Positions 6,574 through 13,100 of a stretch of 17,231 nt of DNA are shown here, in pieces. Source of the DNA: Candidatus Peregrinibacteria bacterium (lineage in GTDB: Bacteria; Patescibacteriota; Gracilibacteria; UBA1369; LOWO2-01-FULL-3). The notes under the pieces are model-generated. The model saw only the letters and a list, made by a program, of their open reading frames with translations. It did no database searches and was not told the origin of the DNA. Position numbers and translations under genes: made by a program. Location: positions 1 through 17,231 of the forward strand of contig JACPLZ010000040.1 of assembly GCA_016186245.1 (NCBI GenBank), written 5' to 3'. Every line of letters starts with the position of its first letter. Within the stretch, counting starts at the first letter, position 1.

Positions 6574-8280
6574 ATGAGATACACGGAAAGTTTCGGCAAA
6601 ACACAAAAAGAAGTACCAAAGGATGTCACTATTGCGAGTCATCAGTTATTGATTCGCGGCGGTTTTATCCATCAGCTGGCCGCAGGGCTTTATAATTTTC
6701 TGCCGCTTGGTTTTAGAGTATTGATGAAAATTGACCAGATCATAAAGGAAGAATTGTCGCGATCGGGTGTGCAACATTTACTTATGCCGCTTGTGCATCC
6801 GGCTTCGCTCTGGAAAGAGTCCGGACGGTATGACAAAGTCGATGTCCTTCTCAAATTCCGTTCGAAACACGGCACTGACTGTGTTTTGGCGCCGACACAT
6901 GAAGAAACAATCACCGACCTGGCGCGCAAATATATCAAAACCTACAAAGATCTGCCGGTGATTCTTAATCAAAATCAGTGGAAATATCGCGATGAGGTAA
7001 GAGCGACCGGAGGTCTGCTGCGCACACGCGAATTTTTGATGCAAGATGCTTATAGTTTTGACAGAGATAAAAAAGGACTTGATCAGAGTTTTAGAAAAGT
7101 TAGCGAGGCCTATCACAGAATTTTTCAAAGAATCGGATTGGATATTACTGTGGTCAAAGCGGATAGCGGCACGATGGGAGGAAGTGATTCGGAGGAATTT
7201 ATGGTCGTGGCCGATGTTGGCGAAGATAAAATTTTGTCCTGCAACAGCTGTCCATACAGGGCAAATCAGGAAAAAGCGGTTTCGCGGTTTGAGGCGTACG
7301 CGCAGGACAAAAAAATGAAGCCGATGAAAAAAGTGAAAGGCGAAGGAATTATCGGCGTTGAGGAATTGGCGAAATTTCTCGATCTGAAAGTGCATCAGAC
7401 TACAAAAACGATATTATTTCAGGCGGATAAAAATGTCGTGGCTGTGATGATTCGCGGAGACTGCGATATCAGCGAGGTTAAATTGAAAAATTTTCTTGGC
7501 TGCATGGAATTGAATCTGGCCAGCCATGAAACTGTCAAAAAACTTACCGGCGCAGAGGTTGGATATGCCGGACCGGTTAATTTGCCGGACAGTGTGCGGG
7601 TTGTGGCTGATTTAACGTGTAAGAGTAGAGTTAATTTCGAGGCTGGCGCGAATGAAACGCATTTCCATAATATCAATGTTAATTTTGAAATTGATTTTCC
7701 AACACCGGAATTTGTTGATGTGCGCGAGGCAAAAGAGGGCGATGGCTGTGTGGAATGCGATGGCGTTTTAAAAATGCTGAGCGCGATTGAGGCGGGGCAT
7801 GTTTTTAAACTCGGCAGGGTTTATTCGGAAAAAATGGGCGCTAATTTTATCGATGAAGACGGCAAAAGCAAGCCTATGGAAATGGGATGCTATGGTATTG
7901 GCATATCGCGCCTGGTGGCTGCGGTTGTGGAGGCTTTGCATGATGATGGCGGGATTGTCTGGCCGATTAGGATAGCGCCATATCAGATTCATTTAGTCAG
8001 TGTTGGTAATGAGGATGGAGTTTCCGCAGAGGCCGACAAGCTGTACAAAGGTCTTACGGATGCCGGACATGAAGTGCTTTTTTATGATAGAAAAGAGAGC
8101 CCCGGTGTAAAGTTTAAAGATGCCGATTTGATTGGTATTCCTCTTAGACTGGTTGTTAGCAAGAGAACCATGGAAAAGGACTGTGTAGAATGGAAACTGC
8201 GCAATGAAAAGAACGCAGAGATGGTTTCCACGGCTGATTTGACTTCAAAAATCAAAAAATTTCTAAGCCAGGAAAATTGA
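6574..8280 (+). CDS. proS: Prolyl-tRNA synthetase (bacterial type)
   Basis: A class II aminoacyl-tRNA synthetase of 568 residues that charges tRNA-Pro. Motif 1 lies around residues 45-75, the substrate loop is APTHEE (106-111), motif 2 is WKYRDEVRATGGLLRTREF (136-154, with R139-D140-E141), and motif 3 is GCYGIGISRLVAAVVEAL. Between motifs 2 and 3, at about residues 225-390, sits the YbaK-like insertion domain that removes mischarged alanine; this marks the bacterial rather than the archaeal/eukaryotic type. The C-terminal anticodon-binding domain follows (YQIHLVSVG onward). The size is typical. It sits unusually in the middle of the dTDP-sugar genes, and its TGA stop overlaps the TTG start of rfbD. 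Confidence 0.96.
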   Translation: MRYTESFGKTQKEVPKDVTIASHQLLIRGGFIHQLAAGLYNFLPLGFRVLMKIDQIIKEELSRSGVQHLLMPLVHPASLWKESGRYDKVDVLLKFRSKHGTDCVLAPTHEETITDLARKYIKTYKDLPVILNQNQWKYRDEVRATGGLLRTREFLMQDAYSFDRDKKGLDQSFRKVSEAYHRIFQRIGLDITVVKADSGTMGGSDSEEFMVVADVGEDKILSCNSCPYRANQEKAVSRFEAYAQDKKMKPMKKVKGEGIIGVEELAKFLDLKVHQTTKTILFQADKNVVAVMIRGDCDISEVKLKNFLGCMELNLASHETVKKLTGAEVGYAGPVNLPDSVRVVADLTCKSRVNFEAGANETHFHNINVNFEIDFPTPEFVDVREAKEGDGCVECDGVLKMLSAIEAGHVFKLGRVYSEKMGANFIDEDGKSKPMEMGCYGIGISRLVAAVVEALHDDGGIVWPIRIAPYQIHLVSVGNEDGVSAEADKLYKGLTDAGHEVLFYDRKESPGVKFKDADLIGIPLRLVVSKRTMEKDCVEWKLRNEKNAEMVSTADLTSKIKKFLSQEN

Positions 8281-9188
8281 AGATAATACTGTTTGGAAAG
8301 TCGGGAATGATGGGATCATGTTTTTGCAATCTGCTTGCCGGTGAGGAGCTTTTTGCGTACGACCGAAACGAAGTTGATATTACAGATTTTGATGCTTTGG
8401 AAGATGTGATTTTAGGGGTCGAACCGGATATTGTGATTAACTGCGCTGCTTATACGGAAGTTGATAATGCGGAGGAAAATAAGGAAATGGCTTTTTTGGT
8501 GAATGGAGAGGCTCCCGGAAAAATGGCTGAGTTATGTGCAGGGGTTGGAGCAAAATTTATTCATTTCAGCACCGATTATGTATTTGATGGTAAAAAACCG
8601 GGTGGGTACAATGAAAATGACAGGCCCGCTCCGATAAATGTTTATGGAGAATCCAAATTGCTTGGCGAAAAATTGATTATGGAAAAAATGCGCGATTATT
8701 TTATAATAAGAACTTCCTGGCTTTTTGGAAAAGGCGGCAAAAATTTTGTAGATACCATGCTGGAATTGGCCGGTAAGCGCTCTGAATTGGAAGTTGTTGG
8801 CGGCCAGATTGGGTCGCCTACGTATGTGGAAGATTTGTGCAGGGCTGTTGCGGATTTTGTGGTTACCCCTCGACAAGCTCGGTGTGACAAAAATGTCATG
8901 ATAGACCAGCCTGTCATGGTGAGCCCGTCGAACCATGACAGGCTATTGGAGAGGAAACTTGATTTTCGCTCCGCGAAAATCTACCATTTAACCAACTCCG
9001 GCGCCTGCAGCCGATATGAATTCGCCTTAAAAATTTTCGAATTAAAAAAATTGAACGTAAAAGTGAAAAAAATTTCTTCGGTGCAATCTGCAAAACCGGC
9101 AAAACGTCCGGAGTATTCAATTTTAATCAATAATAAACTGCCGAAATTGAGACCATGGCAGGAAGCCCTCAAAGATTATTTGGATTGA
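8277..9188 (+). CDS. rfbD: dTDP-4-dehydrorhamnose reductase with repeat-derived internal insert
   Basis: RfbD/RmlD reduces dTDP-4-keto-L-rhamnose to dTDP-L-rhamnose with NAD(P)H. Visible are the Rossmann start MKIILFGKSGMMG, INCAAYTEVDNAE, STDYVFDG, the YGESKLLGE catalytic Tyr/Lys pair, RTSWLFG, GQIGSPTYVEDLC, and the late family motif YHLTNSGACSRYEFA. Between VEDLCRAVADFV and IYHLTN, residues 196-234 are extra relative to the family as I know it. They coincide with two palindromic DNA repeats read in frame, giving an odd sequence with VTPRQARCDKN and SPSNHDRL. The N-terminal catalytic part is intact, and the insert falls in what should be a surface loop before the substrate-binding part. The start is TTG at 8277, overlapping the proS stop as TTGA, so translation is coupled. 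Confidence 0.92.
   Translation: MKIILFGKSGMMGSCFCNLLAGEELFAYDRNEVDITDFDALEDVILGVEPDIVINCAAYTEVDNAEENKEMAFLVNGEAPGKMAELCAGVGAKFIHFSTDYVFDGKKPGGYNENDRPAPINVYGESKLLGEKLIMEKMRDYFIIRTSWLFGKGGKNFVDTMLELAGKRSELEVVGGQIGSPTYVEDLCRAVADFVVTPRQARCDKNVMIDQPVMVSPSNHDRLLERKLDFRSAKIYHLTNSGACSRYEFALKIFELKKLNVKVKKISSVQSAKPAKRPEYSILINNKLPKLRPWQEALKDYLD
8864..8944 (+). repeat. Palindromic repeat copies B and C inside rfbD (in frame)
   Basis: Copy B (about 8865-8888) contains TCGACAAGCTC followed by GGTGTGACA. Copy C has perfect 13-bp arms at 8908-8920 and 8932-8944 around an 11-base loop; its core on the minus strand is TCGACGGGCTC, one base from copy A at 5103. Both are translated in the rfbD frame with no stop. 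Confidence 0.9.
8961..8981. repeat. Perfect hairpin inside rfbD
   Basis: GATTTTCGC-TCC-GCGAAAATC is a perfect 9-bp inverted repeat 16 bp after repeat copy C, at the end of the extra RfbD segment. It may be part of the same insertion. The sequence resembles no other repeat in the window. Confidence 0.8.
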
Positions 9189-9214
9189 TATTTTTCTGTT
9201 TTCAGTGATATATG
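9185..9214 (+). promoter_or_regulatory. Possible rfbA promoter
   Basis: TTGATA (9185-9190), an 18-bp spacer and TATATG (9209-9214) put a start at about 9221, the A of ATG in MKGIIL. If used, rfbA has its own leaderless transcript and the ATG at 9212 would not be on it. Confidence 0.35.
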
Positions 9215-9220
9215 AGCCAT

Positions 9221-9958
9221 ATGAAAGGTATTATTCTTGCCGGAGGGACAGGCAGCCGTTTGTATCCCCTAACTAAAGTTACCAACAAGCATCTTCTTCC
9301 GGTTTATAATAAACCGATGATTTATTATCCGATGAATACGCTGAAAGAGGCAGGGATTAATGATATTCTGATTGTTGCTGGCAAGGGACACGCGGGGAAT
9401 TTTTTGGAGCTGCTTGGTTCCGGAGCGCGTTTTGGTCTCAATCTTTCTTATGAAGTCCAGGAAGATGCAGGCGGAATCGCCCAGGCTCTCGGTTTGGCAA
9501 AGGATTTTGCGCATGGCGATAAAGTTGCGGTAATTTTGGCGGATAATATTTTGGAAAATGATATAAGTCCCGCTGTCCAGGAATTTGCCGATCAATCCGC
9601 CGGCGCGCAAATATTCTTAAAAGCCGTTAAGAATCCATCCTCCTATGGCGTCTGTGAAATTCAAAATGAAAAAGTTATTTCAATCGAAGAAAAGCCAAAA
9701 ATGCCAAAATCAAATTTGGCCGTCTGCGGCGTGTATCTGTATGATACTTCAGTGTTTGATGTTGTGAAGAATTTAAAACCGTCTGCAAGAAATGAATTGG
9801 AAATTACCGATGTTAATAACTGGTATCTTAAAAATGGAAATCTTAAATTTTCAATTCTTGAAGGTTTTTGGGGTGATTGCTGCGAATCTTTTGACAGTCT
9901 GATGGAGGCCGGTAAATTGGTGCAAAACAGCCGTTTGGCAGGAATTGTGTCATCCTGA
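9221..9958 (+). CDS. rfbA: Glucose-1-phosphate thymidylyltransferase, short form
   Basis: RfbA/RmlA makes dTDP-glucose from dTTP and glucose-1-phosphate, the first step of the pathway. The nucleotide-binding start is MKGIILAGGTGSRLYPLT, followed by LLPVYNKPMIYYP, GGIAQALGLA, LADNIL (the metal-binding Asp region), EEKPKMPKSN and NELEITDVNNWYL. At 245 residues it is the short form, lacking the C-terminal extension of the roughly 290-residue enterobacterial enzyme. An ATG at 9212 would add MSH; I prefer 9221 because the family normally starts MKGIIL and a promoter ends there. The final SS and the stop codon lie in a repeat (TGTCATCCTGA). It lies 32 bp after rfbD and converges with the pyruvyl transferase gene. 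Confidence 0.93.
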   Translation: MKGIILAGGTGSRLYPLTKVTNKHLLPVYNKPMIYYPMNTLKEAGINDILIVAGKGHAGNFLELLGSGARFGLNLSYEVQEDAGGIAQALGLAKDFAHGDKVAVILADNILENDISPAVQEFADQSAGAQIFLKAVKNPSSYGVCEIQNEKVISIEEKPKMPKSNLAVCGVYLYDTSVFDVVKNLKPSARNELEITDVNNWYLKNGNLKFSILEGFWGDCCESFDSLMEAGKLVQNSRLAGIVSS

Positions 9959-9992
9959 ACTTACCCATGTCATCCTGAACTTGTTTCAGGAT
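9948..9992. repeat. Direct repeat and hairpin at the rfbA / csaB convergence
   Basis: TGTCATCCTGAACTT occurs at 9948-9962 and 9968-9982 (20-bp period). The second copy continues into a perfect hairpin with 8-bp arms ATCCTGAA / TTCAGGAT (9972-9979 and 9985-9992) and loop CTTGT. The first copy contains the rfbA TGA stop and the hairpin contains the csaB stop. There is no U-run, so it is not a classical terminator, although it lies exactly between two converging genes. Confidence 0.85.
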
Positions 9993-11122
9993 CTTTGTCG
10001 TGGTGAGCCGAGCCTGCCCTTAGCCCGCCGAATGGAACCATGACAAAGATTGATCAATTCCTTTTTTATAATTGATTCCATTTGAATGTGTTTATCATGG
10101 AGGCTCCGGCTAAATCCTTTAATTTTTGCGCTTTCAGTTCTAATATTCAAAAATTTTTCCTGAATTTTTTCGAGATCCATGCCTATAAGCCAATTTTTGA
10201 AATCGGTATGTTCCAATAAATCATGTATTTTTGAAGAATAGTTGATGGCGATAAAAGGAGTTGATGCCTGAATTGCCGCAATAATCGAATGCAAGCGCAT
10301 CCCCAAAACAAAATCCGCGTTGTGAATAATATCGAGAAGCTCCGGGGAAGATTTTGGAGAACTGTGTTTTAGCGCATTTTGCGGCAAAAATTGGGCTATT
10401 TTATTGTAAAAAATTTCATCTTTTGGAAATAAATCAATGAAATGCAAACAATATTTTTGTTCGCTCACGAGCCAATTCAAAAATCCGGCAATTTTTTCCA
10501 CGAAATTCGATGGGAGATTTTTTAAATATCTCAGCGCAATCACCATTTCCTGCTGCCGCATGGCAGACTTTAAACCGCGATGTTTCCGGAAAGCAATATC
10601 TGGAATCAGATAAATCTTTTTGTGTATCCCCCATTCTTTTAAACGCTCTTTTGAGGCTTCGTCACGCACGGTGATGAGCGCGGCTTTTTGAAAAAGTCTT
10701 TTTATAAACCAGCGGAAAAATCTATTCCTGATCGGGCCGATGCTTTGGCCGTACATGATAATCGGCTTTCCATAACGGGCTGCTTTTAGCGCTTGCGTCG
10801 CCCAGATAAAATTTCCTTTAAAACTTAATTCGCCAAAAAGCCCGCCGCCTCCAAGCACAAAGAAGTCGCAATTTTTTACCGCCTCAATTGTTTTTTTCCT
10901 TTCATCACGATTGAAGAATCCTTTTAAAAAACTGCGAAAGCCGGATGGAAACCGGTGGACACTACGGACATTGTGGCGTTCTTCGGTATCAGCAGGATTT
11001 GCGCTTAATACAGCTATTTCCGCATTTGGAAAAATATTCAGCAATGTTTCCAGCAATCCTTCCAGAATCATCTCATCGCCAAGATTGTTTGCGCCGTAAT
11101 TTCCTGCAACTGCAATTTTCAT
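9986..11122 (-). CDS. csaB: Polysaccharide pyruvyl transferase (CsaB family)
   Basis: A 378-residue member of the pyruvyl transferase family, which adds a ketal-linked pyruvate from phosphoenolpyruvate to cell-wall polysaccharide; in Gram-positive bacteria CsaB makes the anchor recognised by SLH domains of S-layer proteins. Signatures seen: GNYGANNLGDEMILEGLL (8-25), the glycine-rich FVLGGGGLFGE (about 87-97), MYGQSIGPIRN, ALITVRDEASKERLKEWG, and the C-terminal DFVLGMRLHSIIAAIQASTPFIAINYSSK with the His common to the family. The true domain seems to end near KKELINL (about residue 359); the last 19 residues, CHGSIRRAKG to the end, come from a palindromic repeat. The start ATG overlaps the rnhB stop (ATGA). 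It may modify the rhamnose-containing envelope polymer suggested by the converging genes. Confidence 0.88.
   Translation of the reverse strand: MKIAVAGNYGANNLGDEMILEGLLETLLNIFPNAEIAVLSANPADTEERHNVRSVHRFPSGFRSFLKGFFNRDERKKTIEAVKNCDFFVLGGGGLFGELSFKGNFIWATQALKAARYGKPIIMYGQSIGPIRNRFFRWFIKRLFQKAALITVRDEASKERLKEWGIHKKIYLIPDIAFRKHRGLKSAMRQQEMVIALRYLKNLPSNFVEKIAGFLNWLVSEQKYCLHFIDLFPKDEIFYNKIAQFLPQNALKHSSPKSSPELLDIIHNADFVLGMRLHSIIAAIQASTPFIAINYSSKIHDLLEHTDFKNWLIGMDLEKIQEKFLNIRTESAKIKGFSRSLHDKHIQMESIIKKELINLCHGSIRRAKGRLGSPRQRS
9991..10050 (-). repeat. Palindromic repeat copy D with expanded loop, in the csaB 3' end
   Basis: Arms ATCTTTGTCGTGGT (9991-10004) and ACCATGACAAAGAT (10037-10050) pair with one mismatch. 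The arms match the TGTCATGGT/ACCATGACA arms of copy C, but the loop is longer and contains GGGCTAAGGGCAGGCTC on the minus strand. It encodes most of the last 19 residues of the csaB product. Confidence 0.75.
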
Positions 11123-11715
11123 GGTTTAAAAGTATAGCTCTTTCTGTGAATTTCACAAAATCCGATTTTCGTTATCACGTTGCGGTGAAAACGGGTGCCA
11201 TAGCCCATATGGCGTTCAAAACCGTACTCCGGATATTCTTTGGAATAATGTGTCATGACGGCATCACGGGCAACTTTTGCCAATATGGAAGCCGCGGCGA
11301 TGGAACGGATGCGGCTATCCCCTTCTATCATGCTCAAAAATGGAATATCCATAATCTGTTTGTCACGGCCATCAATCAGGGCAATATCAGGTCTAAAACG
11401 CATGGCATTAATGCAAAGATCGTTGGCAATTCTTAATGCGTTGATAATATTTATCCGATCAATAATCTGATGCGGGACAAAGGCAATGGCATAATCGACA
11501 GCATTATCCAGAATTTTTTGAAAAAGAATCAGACGCTTTTTTGCGGAAAGTTTTTTACTGTCATCAAGTCCCGGCAAATCTGCGCGCTCATTGAGAATTA
11601 CGGCTGCGGACACAACCGGTCCGGCCAGCGGCCCTCTGCCAACCTCATCAATTCCGGCTACAAGCTGAAAACCCTGTCGGATCAATCTTGATTCGATGGG
11701 AAGAAAAATCGGCAT
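11119..11715 (-). CDS. rnhB: Ribonuclease HII
   Basis: RNase HII cuts RNA in RNA-DNA hybrids and removes misincorporated ribonucleotides. With the start chosen here (198 residues, normal length) the four acidic catalytic residues are D23 and E24 in GIDEVGRGPLAGPVV, D115 in LIDGRDK and D133 in EGDSR; spacing of the last two matches the family. AAASILAKVARD is also present. The frame is open back to an ATG at 11790, but that would overlap rplS by 65 bases and add an unconserved basic stretch. ATG 11715 gives MPIFLPIESRLIRQG and lies 10 bp after the rplS stop, with AGGAG at the rplS end as a distant Shine-Dalgarno. The rplS-rnhB order is common in bacteria. Confidence 0.93.
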   Translation of the reverse strand: MPIFLPIESRLIRQGFQLVAGIDEVGRGPLAGPVVSAAVILNERADLPGLDDSKKLSAKKRLILFQKILDNAVDYAIAFVPHQIIDRINIINALRIANDLCINAMRFRPDIALIDGRDKQIMDIPFLSMIEGDSRIRSIAAASILAKVARDAVMTHYSKEYPEYGFERHMGYGTRFHRNVITKIGFCEIHRKSYTFKP

Positions 11716-11725
11716 ATGAAATTGA

Positions 11726-12163
11726 TTACTCCTGTTTCGCTTCTGTAACAGCAGTTTCCTCTTTATCTTTTTGGACAGCAACCGCCTCATTCACTGCAGT
11801 CTCCATTTCTTCTTCGGAAACGAAATTTTCTTTTAGACGGGCTGATTTACCGGCTCGGCCTCTCATATAATACAGCTTTGCCCGGCGGATATTTCCTTCC
11901 TTTTTCACATCAATTTTCTCAATCAATGGCGAATATAACGGGAAAATCTTCTCCACGCCGACACCCTCCACGATCTTGCGAACTGTAAAAGTCTTATCGC
12001 CTCCGTGGCCGGCATTAATTTTGATTATCAATCCTTCAAAAATCTGGATACGGTCCTTTTCACCTTCCTTTATCTTTTGGTGAATACGCACGGTGTAACC
12101 AGGTCTTAGAACGGGCATCTTTTTCTTAATCGATAACTCCTGTATTTCTTTTAAAATAGACAT
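11726..12163 (-). CDS. rplS: 50S ribosomal protein L19
   Basis: L19 sits at the subunit interface (bridges B6/B8) of the large ribosomal subunit. The product is 145 residues; typical L19 is about 115. Recognisable segments are MPVLRPGYTVRIHQKIKEG, RIQIFEGLIIKINAGHG, FTVRKIVEGVGVEKIFPLYSP, and IRRAKLYYMRGRAGKSARLKE. After the conserved core, an extra tail of about 30 residues (VSEEEMETAVNEAV and on) is acidic and Ala/Val-rich, probably disordered. It has its own good promoter, and a short gap (10 bp) to rnhB suggests co-transcription. Confidence 0.96.
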   Translation of the reverse strand: MSILKEIQELSIKKKMPVLRPGYTVRIHQKIKEGEKDRIQIFEGLIIKINAGHGGDKTFTVRKIVEGVGVEKIFPLYSPLIEKIDVKKEGNIRRAKLYYMRGRAGKSARLKENFVSEEEMETAVNEAVAVQKDKEETAVTEAKQE

Positions 12164-12175
12164 ATTTGCCAGGGC

Positions 12176-12204
12176 ACTATATTGAAACCCATATATTTTG
12201 GCAA
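12176..12204 (-). promoter_or_regulatory. Predicted rplS promoter
   Basis: Reading leftward: TTGCCA (12204-12199), exactly 17 bp, TATAGT (12181-12176); each box matches consensus at five of six bases. The expected start, about 12169, leaves a 5' leader of only about 6 nt before the ATG at 12163, too short for a Shine-Dalgarno. Confidence 0.6.
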
Positions 12205-12208
12205 GAGA

Positions 12209-12223
12209 TTTTTCAGAGGTTCC
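12209..12223 (-). repeat. Solo copy of the 15-bp end repeat, at the regulator stop codon
   Basis: TTTTTCAGAGGTTCC is the exact reverse complement of 13101-13115 and one base different from 13249-13263. Its TCA (12213-12215) is the TGA stop of the regulator gene. Confidence 0.85.
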
Positions 12224-12773
12224 CCAGCTTGTTTACAGGGATTTGGGTCTGGGGATTGTTGATGATGCTGGCAATGAATTTATCTTTGCAGTTTAAGCGA
12301 TATTTGTAGTCGTCTTCCGTTATGATGGAAAATTTAATCGGCCTCGGCGTACGCAGGTCGCTGCTGATGTAATTTGCCAGTTGCTCCTTGTCTATATTGC
12401 CGACTATCAGCATATCAACCGTTTCCGTTGGCGCATCAAGAAAAACACCTGATAAAGCCAAAACCTTTATGTCCCCCATTTGCTGGATATCCCTGGCGAT
12501 ACTATCATTGGAAGAAAGAGCTTTGACAATAATGCCTTTCAATTCTTCAAGAAGAACAAAATCATTATTCACGCAGTAATATTTTTTACGATTTTTTGTT
12601 TTTGACTTGAGCAGGCCAAGCCTCTTTAAATTATCGAGCTCGCGCCTTACAGAATTTATCTGTTCGTCAAGACGCCGCGTAAGCTCCCTGATAAAAAATT
12701 CCTTTTCGGAACTCATCAGGAACAGCGTAAGCAGCTTTATACGGGTGTTTGATGTAAAAAGCCGTTTTAGCAT
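12213..12773 (-). CDS. Winged-helix regulator with degenerate nucleotidyltransferase-like domain
   Basis: A 186-residue protein. Residues about 1-80 form an ArsR-like winged helix: LFTSNTRIKLLTLFL, FFIRELTRRLDEQINSVRRELDNLKRLGLL (recognition region) and a basic wing KTKNRKKYYCVN. Residues about 95-170 (KVLALSGVFLDAPTETVDMLIVGNIDKEQL) follow the pattern of a MNT-type nucleotidyltransferase fold, but the usual Gly-Ser and double-Asp (DxD) motif is not intact: GS appears as SG and only one Asp remains before LIVG. It is thus probably a binding or dimerisation module, not an enzyme. Regulators of this two-part type are common in CPR genomes (general knowledge); their targets are mostly unknown. 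Palindromes directly upstream suggest autoregulation. The stop codon lies in a dispersed 15-bp repeat. Confidence 0.75.
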   Translation of the reverse strand: MLKRLFTSNTRIKLLTLFLMSSEKEFFIRELTRRLDEQINSVRRELDNLKRLGLLKSKTKNRKKYYCVNNDFVLLEELKGIIVKALSSNDSIARDIQQMGDIKVLALSGVFLDAPTETVDMLIVGNIDKEQLANYISSDLRTPRPIKFSIITEDDYKYRLNCKDKFIASIINNPQTQIPVNKLGNL

Positions 12774-12779
12774 AAACTA

Positions 12780-12824
12780 ATTGTTCGCGCCCAAGTACTT
12801 GTATACAAAATGTATACGAACAAT
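12780..12824 (-). promoter_or_regulatory. Regulator promoter with nested palindromes (likely operator)
   Basis: TTGTAT (12808-12803), 17 bp, AACAAT (12785-12780) form a promoter with start at about 12773, the A of the regulator ATG. Three inverted structures are nested here: GTATAC-AAAAT-GTATAC (12801-12817) over the -35 box, AAGTACTT (12793-12800) in the spacer, and outer 8-bp arms ATTGTTCG (12780-12787) / CGAACAAT (12817-12824). The layout suits binding by a dimeric winged-helix repressor, most simply the gene's own product. Confidence 0.55.
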
Positions 12825-12836
12825 GCAAGAAGAAAA

Positions 12837-13073
12837 TTAAAACTGGTTCTCCTCCTCATCCCTGCTTTCCATGACCCGCAGGAAAAAGGCGTGATAAAAA
12901 GCGCCGGTGATAATGCCCAAGACGGCAATGCTTAAAAAGACGATCGTGGGATTCTGGTCGATTGGAAAAAAGAAAAATACCAGCTGGCTGCAGGAAGCGC
13001 TAACATTCCCAAAACCAAGGATCAGAATTAAAACCGTCAAAATAACTGAGCCGGTGAGATAAAAAGCTTTCAT
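12837..13073 (-). CDS. Small two-helix membrane protein
   Basis: A 78-residue protein with two hydrophobic helices (about residues 5-22 and 44-62), a middle segment SCSQLVFFFFPIDQNPT, and a charged C-terminus ending ESRDEEENQF. The layout recalls the LapA/DUF1049 membrane domain (two helices with a short FFP-type strand between), but the match is weak and I would not name it. It lies between tig and the regulator gene on the same strand, separated from the regulator by the 63-bp palindromic region, and is flanked upstream by the long inverted repeat. Function unknown; it could be the regulator's target or partner. No Shine-Dalgarno precedes the ATG. Confidence 0.6.
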   Translation of the reverse strand: MKAFYLTGSVILTVLILILGFGNVSASCSQLVFFFFPIDQNPTIVFLSIAVLGIITGAFYHAFFLRVMESRDEEENQF

Positions 13074-13100
13074 GGTGGAATTTGTTATGATGCTAAGACT

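Noticed and set aside
5842..6642. 266-residue open frame on the minus strand
   Set aside because: It lies opposite rfbB, a certain gene, and its translation resembles no protein family; it is an antisense shadow.
6778..7395. 205-residue open frame on the minus strand
   Set aside because: It is antisense to the conserved catalytic part of proS and has no coding signature of its own.
9972..9992. Rho-independent terminator between rfbA and csaB
   Set aside because: The hairpin is perfect but has no U-run on either side, and it belongs to a dispersed repeat.
10945..11436. 163-residue plus-strand open frame across csaB and rnhB
   Set aside because: Both minus-strand genes are well supported by motifs; the plus-strand product has no recognisable domain.
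11716..11790. Upstream start for rnhB (ATG 11790)
   Set aside because: It would overlap rplS by 65 bases and add an unconserved basic leader; ATG 11715 gives the normal RNase HII length.
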